Assembly (NCBI RefSeq): GCF_017104715.1
Contig: NZ_JAAGPI010000052.1
Span: 1-54,658, forward strand
Direction: 5' to 3'
From: Burkholderia sp. Ac-20365
GTDB lineage: Bacteria > Pseudomonadota > Gammaproteobacteria > Burkholderiales > Burkholderiaceae
Length of the DNA stretch: 54,658 bases
The notes under the pieces are model-generated. The model saw only the letters and a program-made list of their open reading frames with translations, made no database searches and was not told the DNA's origin. Positions 36,767-45,400 of this stretch are shown piece after piece. Made by a program: the position numbers and the translations under genes. The first letter of the stretch is position 1. Every line of letters starts with the position of its first letter.

Positions 36767-37867
36767 ATGAACGCAACCGCATCCACGCCTGAGCTCGCAG
36801 CCGCGCTGCGCGACCATTTCGCGCGTGTCATCCTGCCGATCTGGCGGGGTCCGGGTTTCAACACGACGCTTGGTCTGCCATACGAGGCCGTTGCCGCCGA
36901 TGGCCGCACACCGTTGCCCGTCACCCGCTACCGCGCGATGGCGTGCGCGCGTCAGCTGTTCGTTTTTGCGCTCGCGGGGGAGATGGAGCATGCGCAGCGC
37001 CTGTTTGAATCGCTGATCCATATCTTTCAGGACAGCAGGCATGGCGGATGGTTCTATAGCGTGGACGCAGAGGGCGCGCCGCTCGATACGACAAAGGATC
37101 TGTATACGCACGCGTTCGTCGTGTTCGCCTGCGCCGAATATGGCGCGCGTTCGGGCAATCGCGATGCACTGGACATCGTGCATCGGGCTTCATCGCTGAT
37201 CGAAGACCGTTTTGCTGCGGATGACGGTTTGCTGCATGCGGCGCTGCGCGCGGACTTCTCGGCGAGCGGCGACATGCCGTTGCAGAACCCGTTGATGCAT
37301 TTGACGGAAGCGTGGCTCGCGGCGCGTTCGGCGACGAAGGATGCCGCGTTTGATAGTGCGCTTGCGAAGCTCGGTGCGGCGATTGCACGCGCTTTCGTGC
37401 ATCAGCCGACGGGATGTATTGCTGAGTTGCCTGTCGGCAGTGCGGATAACCGGCTCGAGCCTGGGCATCAGTTCGAGTGGTATTGGCTCGTGCAGCAAGC
37501 TGGTGATGTGCTTGATGGTTCAGGTTTGCGCGAAGCGCTTGGACGTGCGTTTGTGTTTGCGCATCGGCGCGGGGTCGATTCCGCAACGGGTGGTGTGCAT
37601 GCTGCGCTCGATGAGGCCGGTGGCGTCAAGGATTCGACGCAGCGGATCTGGGCTCAGACTGAATATCTGCGGGCGCTTGCTGTGCATCAGGATGCTGATG
37701 TTCGTGCCGTTCTGCCGCAGCAGATTGCCAGGTTTCAGCCGAGGTTCCTGAATGCTCAAGGCTGGGTTGAGTGTATGACGCTGGAAGGCGAGGTTTCGCG
37801 GGCGGATATGCCTTCTACTACGCCTTATCATTTGGCTACGGCTTATGGGGCTTTGCCTTCGGTGTGA
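36767..37867 (+). CDS. AGE-family sugar epimerase/isomerase
   Basis: A 366-residue (alpha/alpha)6-barrel protein of the N-acylglucosamine 2-epimerase / YihS mannose isomerase family. Typical motifs are TRYRAMACARQLFVFA, HGGWFYSVDAEG, LYTHAFVVFACAEY, NPLMHLTEAWLA and the catalytic EPGHQFEWYWL, with a second His-containing motif STTPYHLATAYG at the end. The length suits aldose-ketose isomerases (mannose/glucose/fructose) rather than the GlcNAc epimerase. Substrate is not resolved. ATG 36767 (after TTCGCACC) gives the family-like N-terminus; no strong ribosome-binding site is visible. Confidence 0.85.
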   Translation: MNATASTPELAAALRDHFARVILPIWRGPGFNTTLGLPYEAVAADGRTPLPVTRYRAMACARQLFVFALAGEMEHAQRLFESLIHIFQDSRHGGWFYSVDAEGAPLDTTKDLYTHAFVVFACAEYGARSGNRDALDIVHRASSLIEDRFAADDGLLHAALRADFSASGDMPLQNPLMHLTEAWLAARSATKDAAFDSALAKLGAAIARAFVHQPTGCIAELPVGSADNRLEPGHQFEWYWLVQQAGDVLDGSGLREALGRAFVFAHRRGVDSATGGVHAALDEAGGVKDSTQRIWAQTEYLRALAVHQDADVRAVLPQQIARFQPRFLNAQGWVECMTLEGEVSRADMPSTTPYHLATAYGALPSV

Positions 37868-37915
37868 GGTTTTTTGGCTGTCTTGCGACGCTTTGTTTGG
37901 TTTTTATGGGCGTTC

Positions 37916-38610
37916 GCTGGCATCCGCGGTTTGTTATCGGTGCTTCAGGCGTTGCCCCTGTGCGGGGCGGCACTTACTTTCTTTGCCGCCGCAAAGAAAG
38001 TAAGCAAAGAAAGCGGGCTAACACCGCCCGTTCTTGACCTCCGCCTGAGGGCCCCCAACGGGTCTTATCCTTCACACGGCAACCGCTCCGTTTGAATGCG
38101 CGTTGCCAACGCCTTGAATAATCGCCTCACCCGCTTCAATCATCCGTAGCGCAGCCAGCGGCAGCGAATGACTACGGCCGCCCAGGTGGCAAACTGTGTG
38201 TAGGTCGTAGTACTCCACACCTCAGCGCCCTTACGACACCGATCGTGTTTTTCAGTCCGGAGTGAATGCGTGTACGGCGCGAAAGCCTACACACAGTTTG
38301 CCGCTATAGAACGTGGGAGATTTGATCGCGTATGTGGCGACGCTGGAGTGTGGAGCGGGTGAGGCGCCGATTCAAGGCGCAGGCAACGGGCGGTGACTGA
38401 GAGGTTGCCGCATGAAGGAGAGGACCCGTTGGGGGCCCTCAGGCAGGAACAAGAGCTTGCGGTGTTCAGCGGCTTTCTTTTGCCTACTTTTCTTTGCCGC
38501 GGCAAAGAAAAGTAGGTGCCGCCCCGCACGGGGGCGACGCGTGAAGCGGGCAAGTCATATCGCGGATGCCAGCGAAAACCAAAGCACGAAGACAAAACGC
38601 GGATGCCAGC
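37916..38610 (+). repeat. Dispersed 655-bp inverted repeat, copy D
   Basis: The left end box is at 37916-37928 and the right end box is present twice, at 38561-38573 and 38598-38610, the second preceded by an intervening AAAACC-rich unit. The type-1 palindrome is at 37974-38003 and the type-2 palindrome at 38483-38516. The central inverted pair is exact: GGCAAACTGTGTGTAGG at 38188-38204 and its inverse at 38286-38302. It fills the gap between two convergent genes, a sugar isomerase and a chemoreceptor. By eye its left arm differs from that of copy E at only about a dozen positions over 300 bases. Confidence 0.92.
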
Positions 38611-38648
38611 AAAAGCGACAACAAAACCAAACCACCCAAGCACCGCGC

Positions 38649-40262
38649 TTAAACAACAAAAGCACTTTCCCCAAACCCAGGAGAAACCAATTCGCGCCCA
38701 CGCCGCGACCCCAACACTGAATCAGAAATCTCAAACGAGGAAACAGCATCCTTCAACTGCCGAGTCTGCTGATGCAACGACGACGCAGCCGCCGCTGCCT
38801 CTTCAACCAGTGCAGCATTCTGCTGCGTCATCTCATCCATCTGCACGACGGCCTGATTCACCTGCTCGATCCCCGTGCTCTGCTCCAGCGACGAAGCGCT
38901 AATCTCAGCCATCATCTGCGTGACACGTGAGATCGAATCCGACACGTTGCGCATCGCTTCACCTGCACGCTCGACGAGCACCGAGCCACCCTGAATCTCC
39001 GCAACCGACTCGCTGATCAGTTCCTTGATTTCCTTCGCCGACTGCGCGCTGCGTTGCGCAAGACCACGCACCTCGCCCGCGACAACGGCAAAACCGCGGC
39101 CCTGCTCGCCCGCGCGCGCTGCCTCGACGGCCGCGTTCAACGCGAGAATGTTGGTCTGGAACGCGATCCCGTCGATCACCGTAATGATCTCCGCGATGCG
39201 GTCCGAACTCTGTGCAATGCCCTGCATCTTCGCGACAACCTGATTGACGACGTTGCTGCCGTGTGAAGTCGCATCGAGTGCGGTCTCCGCCAACGCGTTC
39301 GCTTCGCGTGCGTGGTCGGCGTTCTGACGCACCGTCGCCGTCAACTCTTCCATGCTCGACGCCGTCTCCTCAAGCGATGCCGCCTGATTCTCCGTGCGCG
39401 CCGACAGATCGGCGTTGCCCGTCGCGATTTCGTCCGCGCCGATATAGATCGAATCGGCGGCTTCGCGCACGGTCTTCACGGTGCGCGCGACGCTCGCCTG
39501 CATCACCGACAGCCCCGAGAACAGGCGACCAATCTCATTCGTGCCGCGTGCTTCGATCGGCTGGTTCAGGCGGCCTTGCGCAATACGCTCGAAATGGCGG
39601 CCCGCTTCTTCCAGCGGACCCACGACGCCGCGTCGCAACGCCACGTACACGCCTGCCGTACCCGCCAGCAGCAGCGCGAGAATCACGAGACCGACGGAAC
39701 GGAATACCGTCTGCCGCTCGTCGATCGAATCCATCGATGCACGGCCAAACGCGTCGCCGAATTGCGTGAAGTTGTGCAGTTCGGTCAAATACGCGTCCTG
39801 CATGCCTTGCGTCGGTTGATCGAGGAATGCCTGGATGTTGCCGGCGTCGAGGTATTGCGCCAGTTCGCCGAGCGCGGTGTGAATCTTTTGATACTTCTCG
39901 TTGAGCGCGGCCGCGCGCGCGTTGTTTTCGTCGTTGAGCTTCGGGGCGTTCATGAAAACCGTGAACGAGTGATCGGCGGCGGCGAGCTGCTCGCGCGCGT
40001 GCTGGACGATATCGGTCGGTTCCGCGCCGCCGCGAACCATGCGCGTGCCGGCGCGCGACAGGTTGATACGGGCGTCCATCAGATGCTGGGTCGTCTCGTT
40101 GACGGCGTTCACCTGATGCAATGCGACGTTTGCAAGGTCGCTGACGTCATCGTGTGTGCGCGTCATGGACCAGAAACCGAGCCCCTCCGTCACCAGCTGG
40201 AAAATACAGAACGCGGCCAGAACGCATAACAAGCCGGATGCAACCTTGATCTTGCTGAACAT
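38649..40262 (-). CDS. Methyl-accepting chemotaxis protein, Tar-like
   Basis: A 537-residue chemoreceptor. Membrane helices are near residues 8-30 and 188-210, and the periplasmic part between them is a TarH/4HB four-helix bundle. A HAMP domain follows (VALRRGVVGPLEEAGRHFERIAQGRL) and then the signalling domain with tip motif IDGIAFQTNILALNAAVEAARAG. The C-terminus has no NWETF-type pentapeptide, so adaptation enzymes may dock elsewhere. It is monocistronic and divergent from the thioesterase gene; its stop faces repeat copy D. Confidence 0.92.
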   Translation of the reverse strand: MFSKIKVASGLLCVLAAFCIFQLVTEGLGFWSMTRTHDDVSDLANVALHQVNAVNETTQHLMDARINLSRAGTRMVRGGAEPTDIVQHAREQLAAADHSFTVFMNAPKLNDENNARAAALNEKYQKIHTALGELAQYLDAGNIQAFLDQPTQGMQDAYLTELHNFTQFGDAFGRASMDSIDERQTVFRSVGLVILALLLAGTAGVYVALRRGVVGPLEEAGRHFERIAQGRLNQPIEARGTNEIGRLFSGLSVMQASVARTVKTVREAADSIYIGADEIATGNADLSARTENQAASLEETASSMEELTATVRQNADHAREANALAETALDATSHGSNVVNQVVAKMQGIAQSSDRIAEIITVIDGIAFQTNILALNAAVEAARAGEQGRGFAVVAGEVRGLAQRSAQSAKEIKELISESVAEIQGGSVLVERAGEAMRNVSDSISRVTQMMAEISASSLEQSTGIEQVNQAVVQMDEMTQQNAALVEEAAAAASSLHQQTRQLKDAVSSFEISDSVLGSRRGRELVSPGFGESAFVV

Positions 40263-40503
40263 CTAAACACCTGAATTGCTGAGAAGGACGGGGAATGCAT
40301 CCGGGTTTACGGCAATGTCAGGTGATGCCTTGAGCGTTTGCCGGCAAATTCCTCGCGTTTGAGCATTTCAGGTGCTTACGCGGCGTGTTTGCGTCGATTT
40401 TCACAATAATTGCCGCACGATCCTCCGAATTCCCTTGACGCGACGCATTTATGCTTCCTAGAGTTGGGACATCACCAGGCGGGTGACACCCGAAGGAACG
40501 ACG

Positions 40504-40968
40504 ATGACAGATCTACTCGACCGGGCGCGCGGCGCGCTGCATGCCCAGCCGTTCAGCGTGCTGCTCGGCACCGAGCTGATGTATGTCGGTGCGAATGAAC
40601 TGACGCTGTGTCTGCCGATTCGCGATGAGTTGCGGCAGCAGCATGGCTTCGTGCATGGGGGCGTGATCAGTTATCTGGCTGATAACGCTTTGACGTTTGC
40701 TGGCGCGCTGGCGCTTGGGCCCCGGGTTGTTACCGGTGAGTACAAGATCAATTATTTGCGGCCTGCTGTTAGCGGGGTTTTGATGGCTCGCGCCGAAGTT
40801 GTTTATGTGGGGCGGCAGCAGGCTACCTGTCAGTGCAATGTGTTTGTCACCGATGGGGATAAGGAGAGGCTTGTCGCTGTCGCGCAGGGGACGATTAACC
40901 GGATCGGAGATGGAGGTGATTTGGGGGCTTCGCCGTTGCATGAGGGTGAGAGGCATATGCGTGAATGA
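40504..40968 (+). CDS. PaaI-family thioesterase (hotdog fold)
   Basis: A 154-residue protein of the PaaI/YbgC-type acyl-CoA thioesterase group. The hotdog motif HGFVHGGVISYLADNALTFAG carries the catalytic Asp and the HGG loop, followed by VVTGEYKINYLRPAVSGVLMARAEVV. It is likely to release CoA from a phenylacetyl-like or other acyl-CoA. ATG 40504 follows GAAGGAACG. A promoter candidate is TTGACG (40435) with TAGAGT (40459) at an 18-base spacing. It is monocistronic; repeat copy E starts 47 bases after the stop. Confidence 0.88.
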   Translation: MTDLLDRARGALHAQPFSVLLGTELMYVGANELTLCLPIRDELRQQHGFVHGGVISYLADNALTFAGALALGPRVVTGEYKINYLRPAVSGVLMARAEVVYVGRQQATCQCNVFVTDGDKERLVAVAQGTINRIGDGGDLGASPLHEGERHMRE

Positions 40969-41014
40969 CATTTTTTTCTGTCGTGCGACGGGGGTTTGGT
41001 TTGCTTGTGGTTTC

Positions 41015-41672
41015 GCTGGCATCCGCGTTTTGCCATTGGTGCCTCAAGCGTTGCCCCTGTGCGGGGCGGCACTTACTTTCTTTGCCGCCGCAAAGAAAGT
41101 AAGCAAAGAAAGCGGGCTAACACCGCCCGTCCTTGACCTCCGCCTGAGGGCCCCCAAAGGGTCTTCCGCTTCACACGGCAACCGGCTCCGTTTGAATGCG
41201 CGTTGCCAACGCCTTGAATAATCGCCTCACCCGCTTCAATCACCCGTAGCGCAGCCAGCGGCAGCGAATGACTACGGCCGCCCAGGTGGCAAACTGTGTG
41301 TAGGTCGTAGTGCCTCACACCTCAGCGCTCTTACGACACCGATCGTGTTTTTCAGTCCGGAGTGAAGCGCATAAGCCGCGATAGCCGACACACAGTTTTC
41401 CGCTATAGAACGTGGGAGATGCGGTCGCGCGTGTGAAGACGCGGGAGTGTGAAGCGGGTGAGGCGCCGATTCAAGGCGTTGGCAGCGGGCGTCGAGAAGA
41501 GCGACGCCGCGTGAAGGAGAGGACCCGTTGGGGGCCCTCAGGCGGAGAAAAGAACTAGCGGTGTTCAGCGGCTTTCTTTTGCCTACTTTTCTTTGCCGCG
41601 GCAAAGAAAAGTAGGTGCCGCCCCGCACAGGGGCAACGCTTGAAGCAGGCAAGACAAAACGCGGATGCCAGC
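41015..41672 (+). repeat. Dispersed 655-bp inverted repeat, copy E
   Basis: The end boxes are GCTGGCATCCGCG at 41015-41027 and its exact inverse at 41660-41672, so the copy is 658 bases. The type-1 palindrome is at 41073-41102 and the type-2 palindrome at 41582-41615. The central left box is at 41288-41304; its partner at 41385-41401 has decayed slightly (CCGACACACAG, then TTTTCC). It separates convergent genes, the thioesterase and the last gene of the deoxysugar operon. The outer right flank carries AAACCACCCCAGCGTCGC and an AAAACC tract, as at copy F. Confidence 0.92.
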
Positions 41673-41730
41673 GAAAACACTAGCAAACCACCCCAGCGTC
41701 GCAAGACAAAGACAAAACCAAAACCAAACC

Positions 41731-42579
41731 TTATTCCGCCGCGTACGTCTTCTGCTCCTGCTCCCCGAGCCCTTCAATCCCAAGCCTCACAACCTGCCCA
41801 GGTTTCAGATAAACAGCCTCAGGCTTAACCCCCATCCCAACCCCGGGCGGCGTGCCGGTAGAAATCACATCTCCAGGCTGCAAGCTCATGCACTGCGACA
41901 GATAAGAAACCAGCTTGGCAACGCCAAACACCATCGTCTTCGTGCTGCCATTCTGATACCGATGCCCATCCACCTCGAGCCACAGCTTCAGATTCTGCGG
42001 GTCAGCCACTTCATCACGCGTCACAACCCACGGCCCGATCGGCCCAAACGTATCGAAGCCCTTGCCCTTGTCCCACTGACCCGCGCGCTCGATCTGCCAT
42101 TCACGCTCGGACACATCGTTGATCACGCAATAACCCGCAACATAGTCGAGTGCATTCGCCTCGTCGACATACTTCGCTTCCTTGCCGATCACCACGCCCA
42201 GTTCCACTTCCCAGTCGGTCTTCTTCGAACCGCGCGGAATTTCAATGCCGTCGTTCGGACCGACAATCGCGCTCGTCCACTTGTTGAAGACAACAGGCTC
42301 GCTCGGCACCGGCAGATTCGATTCGGCGGCATGGTCCGCATAGTTCAGACCGATACACACGAACTTGCCGATCTTGCCGACACACGGCCCGATGCGCGGA
42401 TTACCTTCGACCACCGGCAACGACGCAACATCGACCGCACGCAGCTTCGCGAGCGCCGCATCCGTCAACGTGCTGCCGTCGATGTCGCCCACCACCTTCG
42501 ACAGATCGCGAATCTTGCCTTGCGCATCCAGCAAGCCCGGCTTTTCCTGGCCTTTCGGTCCATAACGAAGCAGTTTCAT
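41731..42579 (-). CDS. 2,4-diketo-3-deoxy-L-fuconate hydrolase-like FAH family enzyme
   Basis: A 282-residue fumarylacetoacetase-fold enzyme. FVCIGLNYADHAAES, the metal-binding Glu pair in DWEVELGVVIG and the Asp in VINDVSEREWQ, and the late GDVISTGTPPGVG are all in place. In oxidative deoxysugar pathways this enzyme splits 2,4-diketo-3-deoxy-fuconate (or the pentose analogue) into pyruvate plus L-lactate (or glycolate). It is the last gene of the nine-gene operon, which contains all earlier steps. AGAGGAAAC precedes the ATG. Substrate is inferred from context. Confidence 0.87.
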   Translation of the reverse strand: MKLLRYGPKGQEKPGLLDAQGKIRDLSKVVGDIDGSTLTDAALAKLRAVDVASLPVVEGNPRIGPCVGKIGKFVCIGLNYADHAAESNLPVPSEPVVFNKWTSAIVGPNDGIEIPRGSKKTDWEVELGVVIGKEAKYVDEANALDYVAGYCVINDVSEREWQIERAGQWDKGKGFDTFGPIGPWVVTRDEVADPQNLKLWLEVDGHRYQNGSTKTMVFGVAKLVSYLSQCMSLQPGDVISTGTPPGVGMGVKPEAVYLKPGQVVRLGIEGLGEQEQKTYAAE

Positions 42580-42649
42580 CGCTGCAGTTTCCTCTGTTCA
42601 GTGATTCCGTGATTCATGAATGTCGATACCGCATTGCCCAGACTCAGGC

Positions 42650-43393
42650 TCAGTTCGACCAGCCGCCGTCGATCACATGCGCCTGGCCCGTCGTGAACCC
42701 CGATTCGTCCGACGCCAGATACAACGCCAGCGCCGCAATCTCCTCCGGCTTGCCGACCCGGCCCATCGGCTGGCGCGCGACGAACGCGGCATGCACCGCG
42801 TCGACCGTTGCGCCCTGCGCCTTCGCCTGTTCTGCAATACGCTGTTCGAGCGAAGGCGAGTGTACCGTCCCCGGACAAATCGCGTTGCAACGCACGCCGC
42901 GCGTGACGAAATCGGCGGCGATGGCCTTCGTCAGACCGATCACGGCCGCTTTCGATGCGCCATACACGAAGCGGTTCGGCACGCCCTTCACGCTCGACGC
43001 CGCCGACGACATATTGATGATCGACCCGCCGCCCTTCTCCAGCATCGCGGGCAGGAACGCGCGGATCATCCGGTACATTGCCTTCGCGTTCAGATCGAAG
43101 GCGAAGTCCCAGTCTTCCTCGCTGGCTTCGAGAATCGAGCCTGCGTGCACGTAGCCGGCGCAATTGAAGAGCACGTCGATCGGGCCGATTTCCTGCGCAA
43201 GCGCCTTGATCGCTGCACCGTCGAGCACATCGAGCTGGCGTGCTTCGACGGGTTTGTCCTTGAGCGCGTCGATGCGGATGTCGGTCGCGATAACGCGTGC
43301 GCCTTCACGCGCGAAAAGCTCGGCCGTAGCGAGGCCGATGCCCTGTCCGGCTGCCGTGATCAAGGCCGTCTTCCCGGCCAGTCTTTGTACCAT
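42650..43393 (-). CDS. 2-keto-3-deoxy-L-fuconate dehydrogenase-like SDR
   Basis: A 247-residue classical short-chain dehydrogenase: TAAGQGIGLATAE for NAD(P) binding, an Asp after strand two (ATDIRID), NCAGY, the catalytic Ser in NMSSAASS and YGASK with Tyr and Lys, then GVRCNAICPGTV. The match to the 2-keto-3-deoxy-L-fuconate 4-dehydrogenase type follows from its neighbours: dehydratase upstream, 2,4-diketo acid hydrolase downstream. GGGAG precedes the ATG. Confidence 0.87.
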   Translation of the reverse strand: MVQRLAGKTALITAAGQGIGLATAELFAREGARVIATDIRIDALKDKPVEARQLDVLDGAAIKALAQEIGPIDVLFNCAGYVHAGSILEASEEDWDFAFDLNAKAMYRMIRAFLPAMLEKGGGSIINMSSAASSVKGVPNRFVYGASKAAVIGLTKAIAADFVTRGVRCNAICPGTVHSPSLEQRIAEQAKAQGATVDAVHAAFVARQPMGRVGKPEEIAALALYLASDESGFTTGQAHVIDGGWSN

Positions 43394-43480
43394 TTAAGGC
43401 TCCCATTGGATTGGCGTTTCAGTCATACCGGGTATTGCAACGGCTGCTCACCGGCGCGATCGTGGAAATGTCAGTGTGTA

Positions 43481-44311
43481 TTACAAGCGATAGAACGCCG
43501 CCGCGTTGCCGCCGAAAACGCCATCGCGCTCCGCATCGGAGAGCGACGCGAGCAACTGCGTCGCAATCGAATGCCATAGCAGATAGTCGCCATTCAGGTT
43601 CAGCACAGGCCAGTCGCTGCCCCACATCAGGCGCTTCGGTCCGAACGCTGCGAGCAGATGATCGACGTAAGGACGCAGCGTCGTTTCCGTCCAGCCTTGC
43701 GCGGCTTCCGTTGCGAGACCGGACAGCTTGCAGTGCACATGCGGCAGTTGCGCGAGCCGCGTAATGCCTTCGGCCCACGCGTGCCAGCCTGCCCTGCCAT
43801 CGCGGATCGGCGGCTTCGCGCCGTGATCGATCACAATGCGCAGTTGCGGAAAGCGCCTGATGAATGTTTCCAGCGCATCGACGTGACGCGTGAAGATCAG
43901 CGCATCGAATGCGAGGTCGTGCGCGATCAATGCATCGACGACGGGCTTCAGTGCTGAATTGGCGATCCACTCGTCGTCGGGCAGGTCTTGCAGCATCGGC
44001 CGCACGCCTTTGAACTTCGGCTCGCGTGCGAGTTCGGCAATCAACGTGGGCGTGTCGGCATCGAGCATCGGCACCCAGCCGACTACGCCCGCGATCGAAT
44101 CTTCGTCACGCGCGAGTCCGAGCAGATAGCGCGTCTCTTCGACAGTCGGCGCAGCCTGCACGACGACCGTGCGCGACACGCCCGCGCGTTCACACAACGG
44201 CGCGAGATCTTGCGGGCCGAACGTGCGATACAGCGGCAGCAGATCCGGCGTGAGCCAGCCATAGTCGCCGCGCTCGGGGTTCCAGTAATGCTGATGTGCG
44301 TCGATCTGCAT
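43481..44311 (-). CDS. L-fuconolactonase-like amidohydrolase
   Basis: A 276-residue amidohydrolase_2 family protein. The metal-binding HQH is in the N-terminal IDAHQHYWNPERGDYGWL, typical of L-fucono- and L-rhamnono-lactonases; the catalytic Asp is in MWGSDWPVLNL, with IVIDHGAKPPI and HCKLSGL between. It opens the sugar lactone made by the aldose dehydrogenase encoded 20 bases upstream. ATG 44311 gives the usual short N-terminus; an open frame reaching 44428 overlaps the upstream gene. Confidence 0.88.
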   Translation of the reverse strand: MQIDAHQHYWNPERGDYGWLTPDLLPLYRTFGPQDLAPLCERAGVSRTVVVQAAPTVEETRYLLGLARDEDSIAGVVGWVPMLDADTPTLIAELAREPKFKGVRPMLQDLPDDEWIANSALKPVVDALIAHDLAFDALIFTRHVDALETFIRRFPQLRIVIDHGAKPPIRDGRAGWHAWAEGITRLAQLPHVHCKLSGLATEAAQGWTETTLRPYVDHLLAAFGPKRLMWGSDWPVLNLNGDYLLWHSIATQLLASLSDAERDGVFGGNAAAFYRL

Positions 44312-44330
44312 GATGTGTGTCACGAACAGA

Positions 44331-45371
44331 CTAGTCCTTCGGCACGGGTGCGCGCGAGTCGAGCAAGCCTTCGTCGCGCAACGCCTGCCAGAGTTCAGCG
44401 GGAATCGGCTTGTCGAACGAAGCCACATTCTCGCGCAGTTCGTCCGCGTTGCGCGCGCCCGTCAGCACCGTCGCGACCGCGGGATGCGCATACGGAAACT
44501 GCAACGCGGCAGCAGCGAGCGGGACGTCATGTGACTTGCACACTGCTTCCAGACGCGCGACGCGCTCGATCACTTCCTTCGGCGCCTCGCCATAATTGAA
44601 CTTGAGATCGCCCTGAACGCCGCGCGCGAGAATCCCCGAATTGAACGCGCCGCCCAACAGAATGCTGACATTGCGCTTCTCGCATTCGGGCAGCAGGTCA
44701 TCGAGCGTCGCCTGTTCGAGCAGCGTGTAGCGGCCCGCCAGCAACGCGCAATCCATATCGAACTCGCGCATGGCAGCAAGTATCACCGCACCTTCGTTCA
44801 CGCCCAGACCGACGGCCTTCACGACGCCTTGCGAGCGCAGCTCCTCCAGCGCGCGAAAGCCGCCACCTTGCGTCAGCTGCTGCCAGTAGTGCGCGTTGCG
44901 CTCGCCATGCGTGACGACGCCGATATCGTGCACCAGCAGAATGTCGATATCGACGATACCCATGCGCTGCTGACTATCTTCGAACGAACGCAGAATGCCG
45001 TCGCGCGTGTAGTCGTAAATCGCCTCGAAAGGCAGCGGGTTTTGCCAGCCTTCGCTGCCGTCGTACGGGTTCTTGCGCGGCACGAAATGACGGCCGACCT
45101 TGGTCGACAGCACGAACTCGCTGCGCGGATAGCGCCGCAGCGCATCGCCGAGACGATGTTCGGCTTTCGTGTGTCCATAGTGTGGCGCGGTATCGAAGAA
45201 ACGCACGCCTGCGTCCCACGCGGCCTGCACTGCGCCGAACGCTTCTTCGTCCGATAGATCGCGATACAGTCCGCCGAGCGGCGCCGTGCCGAGACCGAGG
45301 CCCGTCACTTCGAGCGCGCGCTTGCCGATGCTGCGCCGCTTGCGCACGTTGGAACCTGCCGCGTCCGTCAT
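44331..45371 (-). CDS. L-fucose dehydrogenase-like aldo/keto reductase
   Basis: A 346-residue NAD(P)-dependent aldo/keto reductase barrel. The tetrad is visible: Asp and Tyr in FDTAPHYGHTKAEH, Lys in LSTKVGR, His in LLVHDIG. The sequence is of the D-threo-aldose 1-dehydrogenase group, which oxidises L-fucose, D-arabinose and L-xylose to the lactone. It would start the pathway. ATG 45371 follows a GGAGAGCGAG stretch; an upstream ATG at 45386 is possible. Confidence 0.87.
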   Translation of the reverse strand: MTDAAGSNVRKRRSIGKRALEVTGLGLGTAPLGGLYRDLSDEEAFGAVQAAWDAGVRFFDTAPHYGHTKAEHRLGDALRRYPRSEFVLSTKVGRHFVPRKNPYDGSEGWQNPLPFEAIYDYTRDGILRSFEDSQQRMGIVDIDILLVHDIGVVTHGERNAHYWQQLTQGGGFRALEELRSQGVVKAVGLGVNEGAVILAAMREFDMDCALLAGRYTLLEQATLDDLLPECEKRNVSILLGGAFNSGILARGVQGDLKFNYGEAPKEVIERVARLEAVCKSHDVPLAAAALQFPYAHPAVATVLTGARNADELRENVASFDKPIPAELWQALRDEGLLDSRAPVPKD

Positions 45372-45400
45372 CGTCTCGCTCTCCATGTTGTTGGTTGTGT

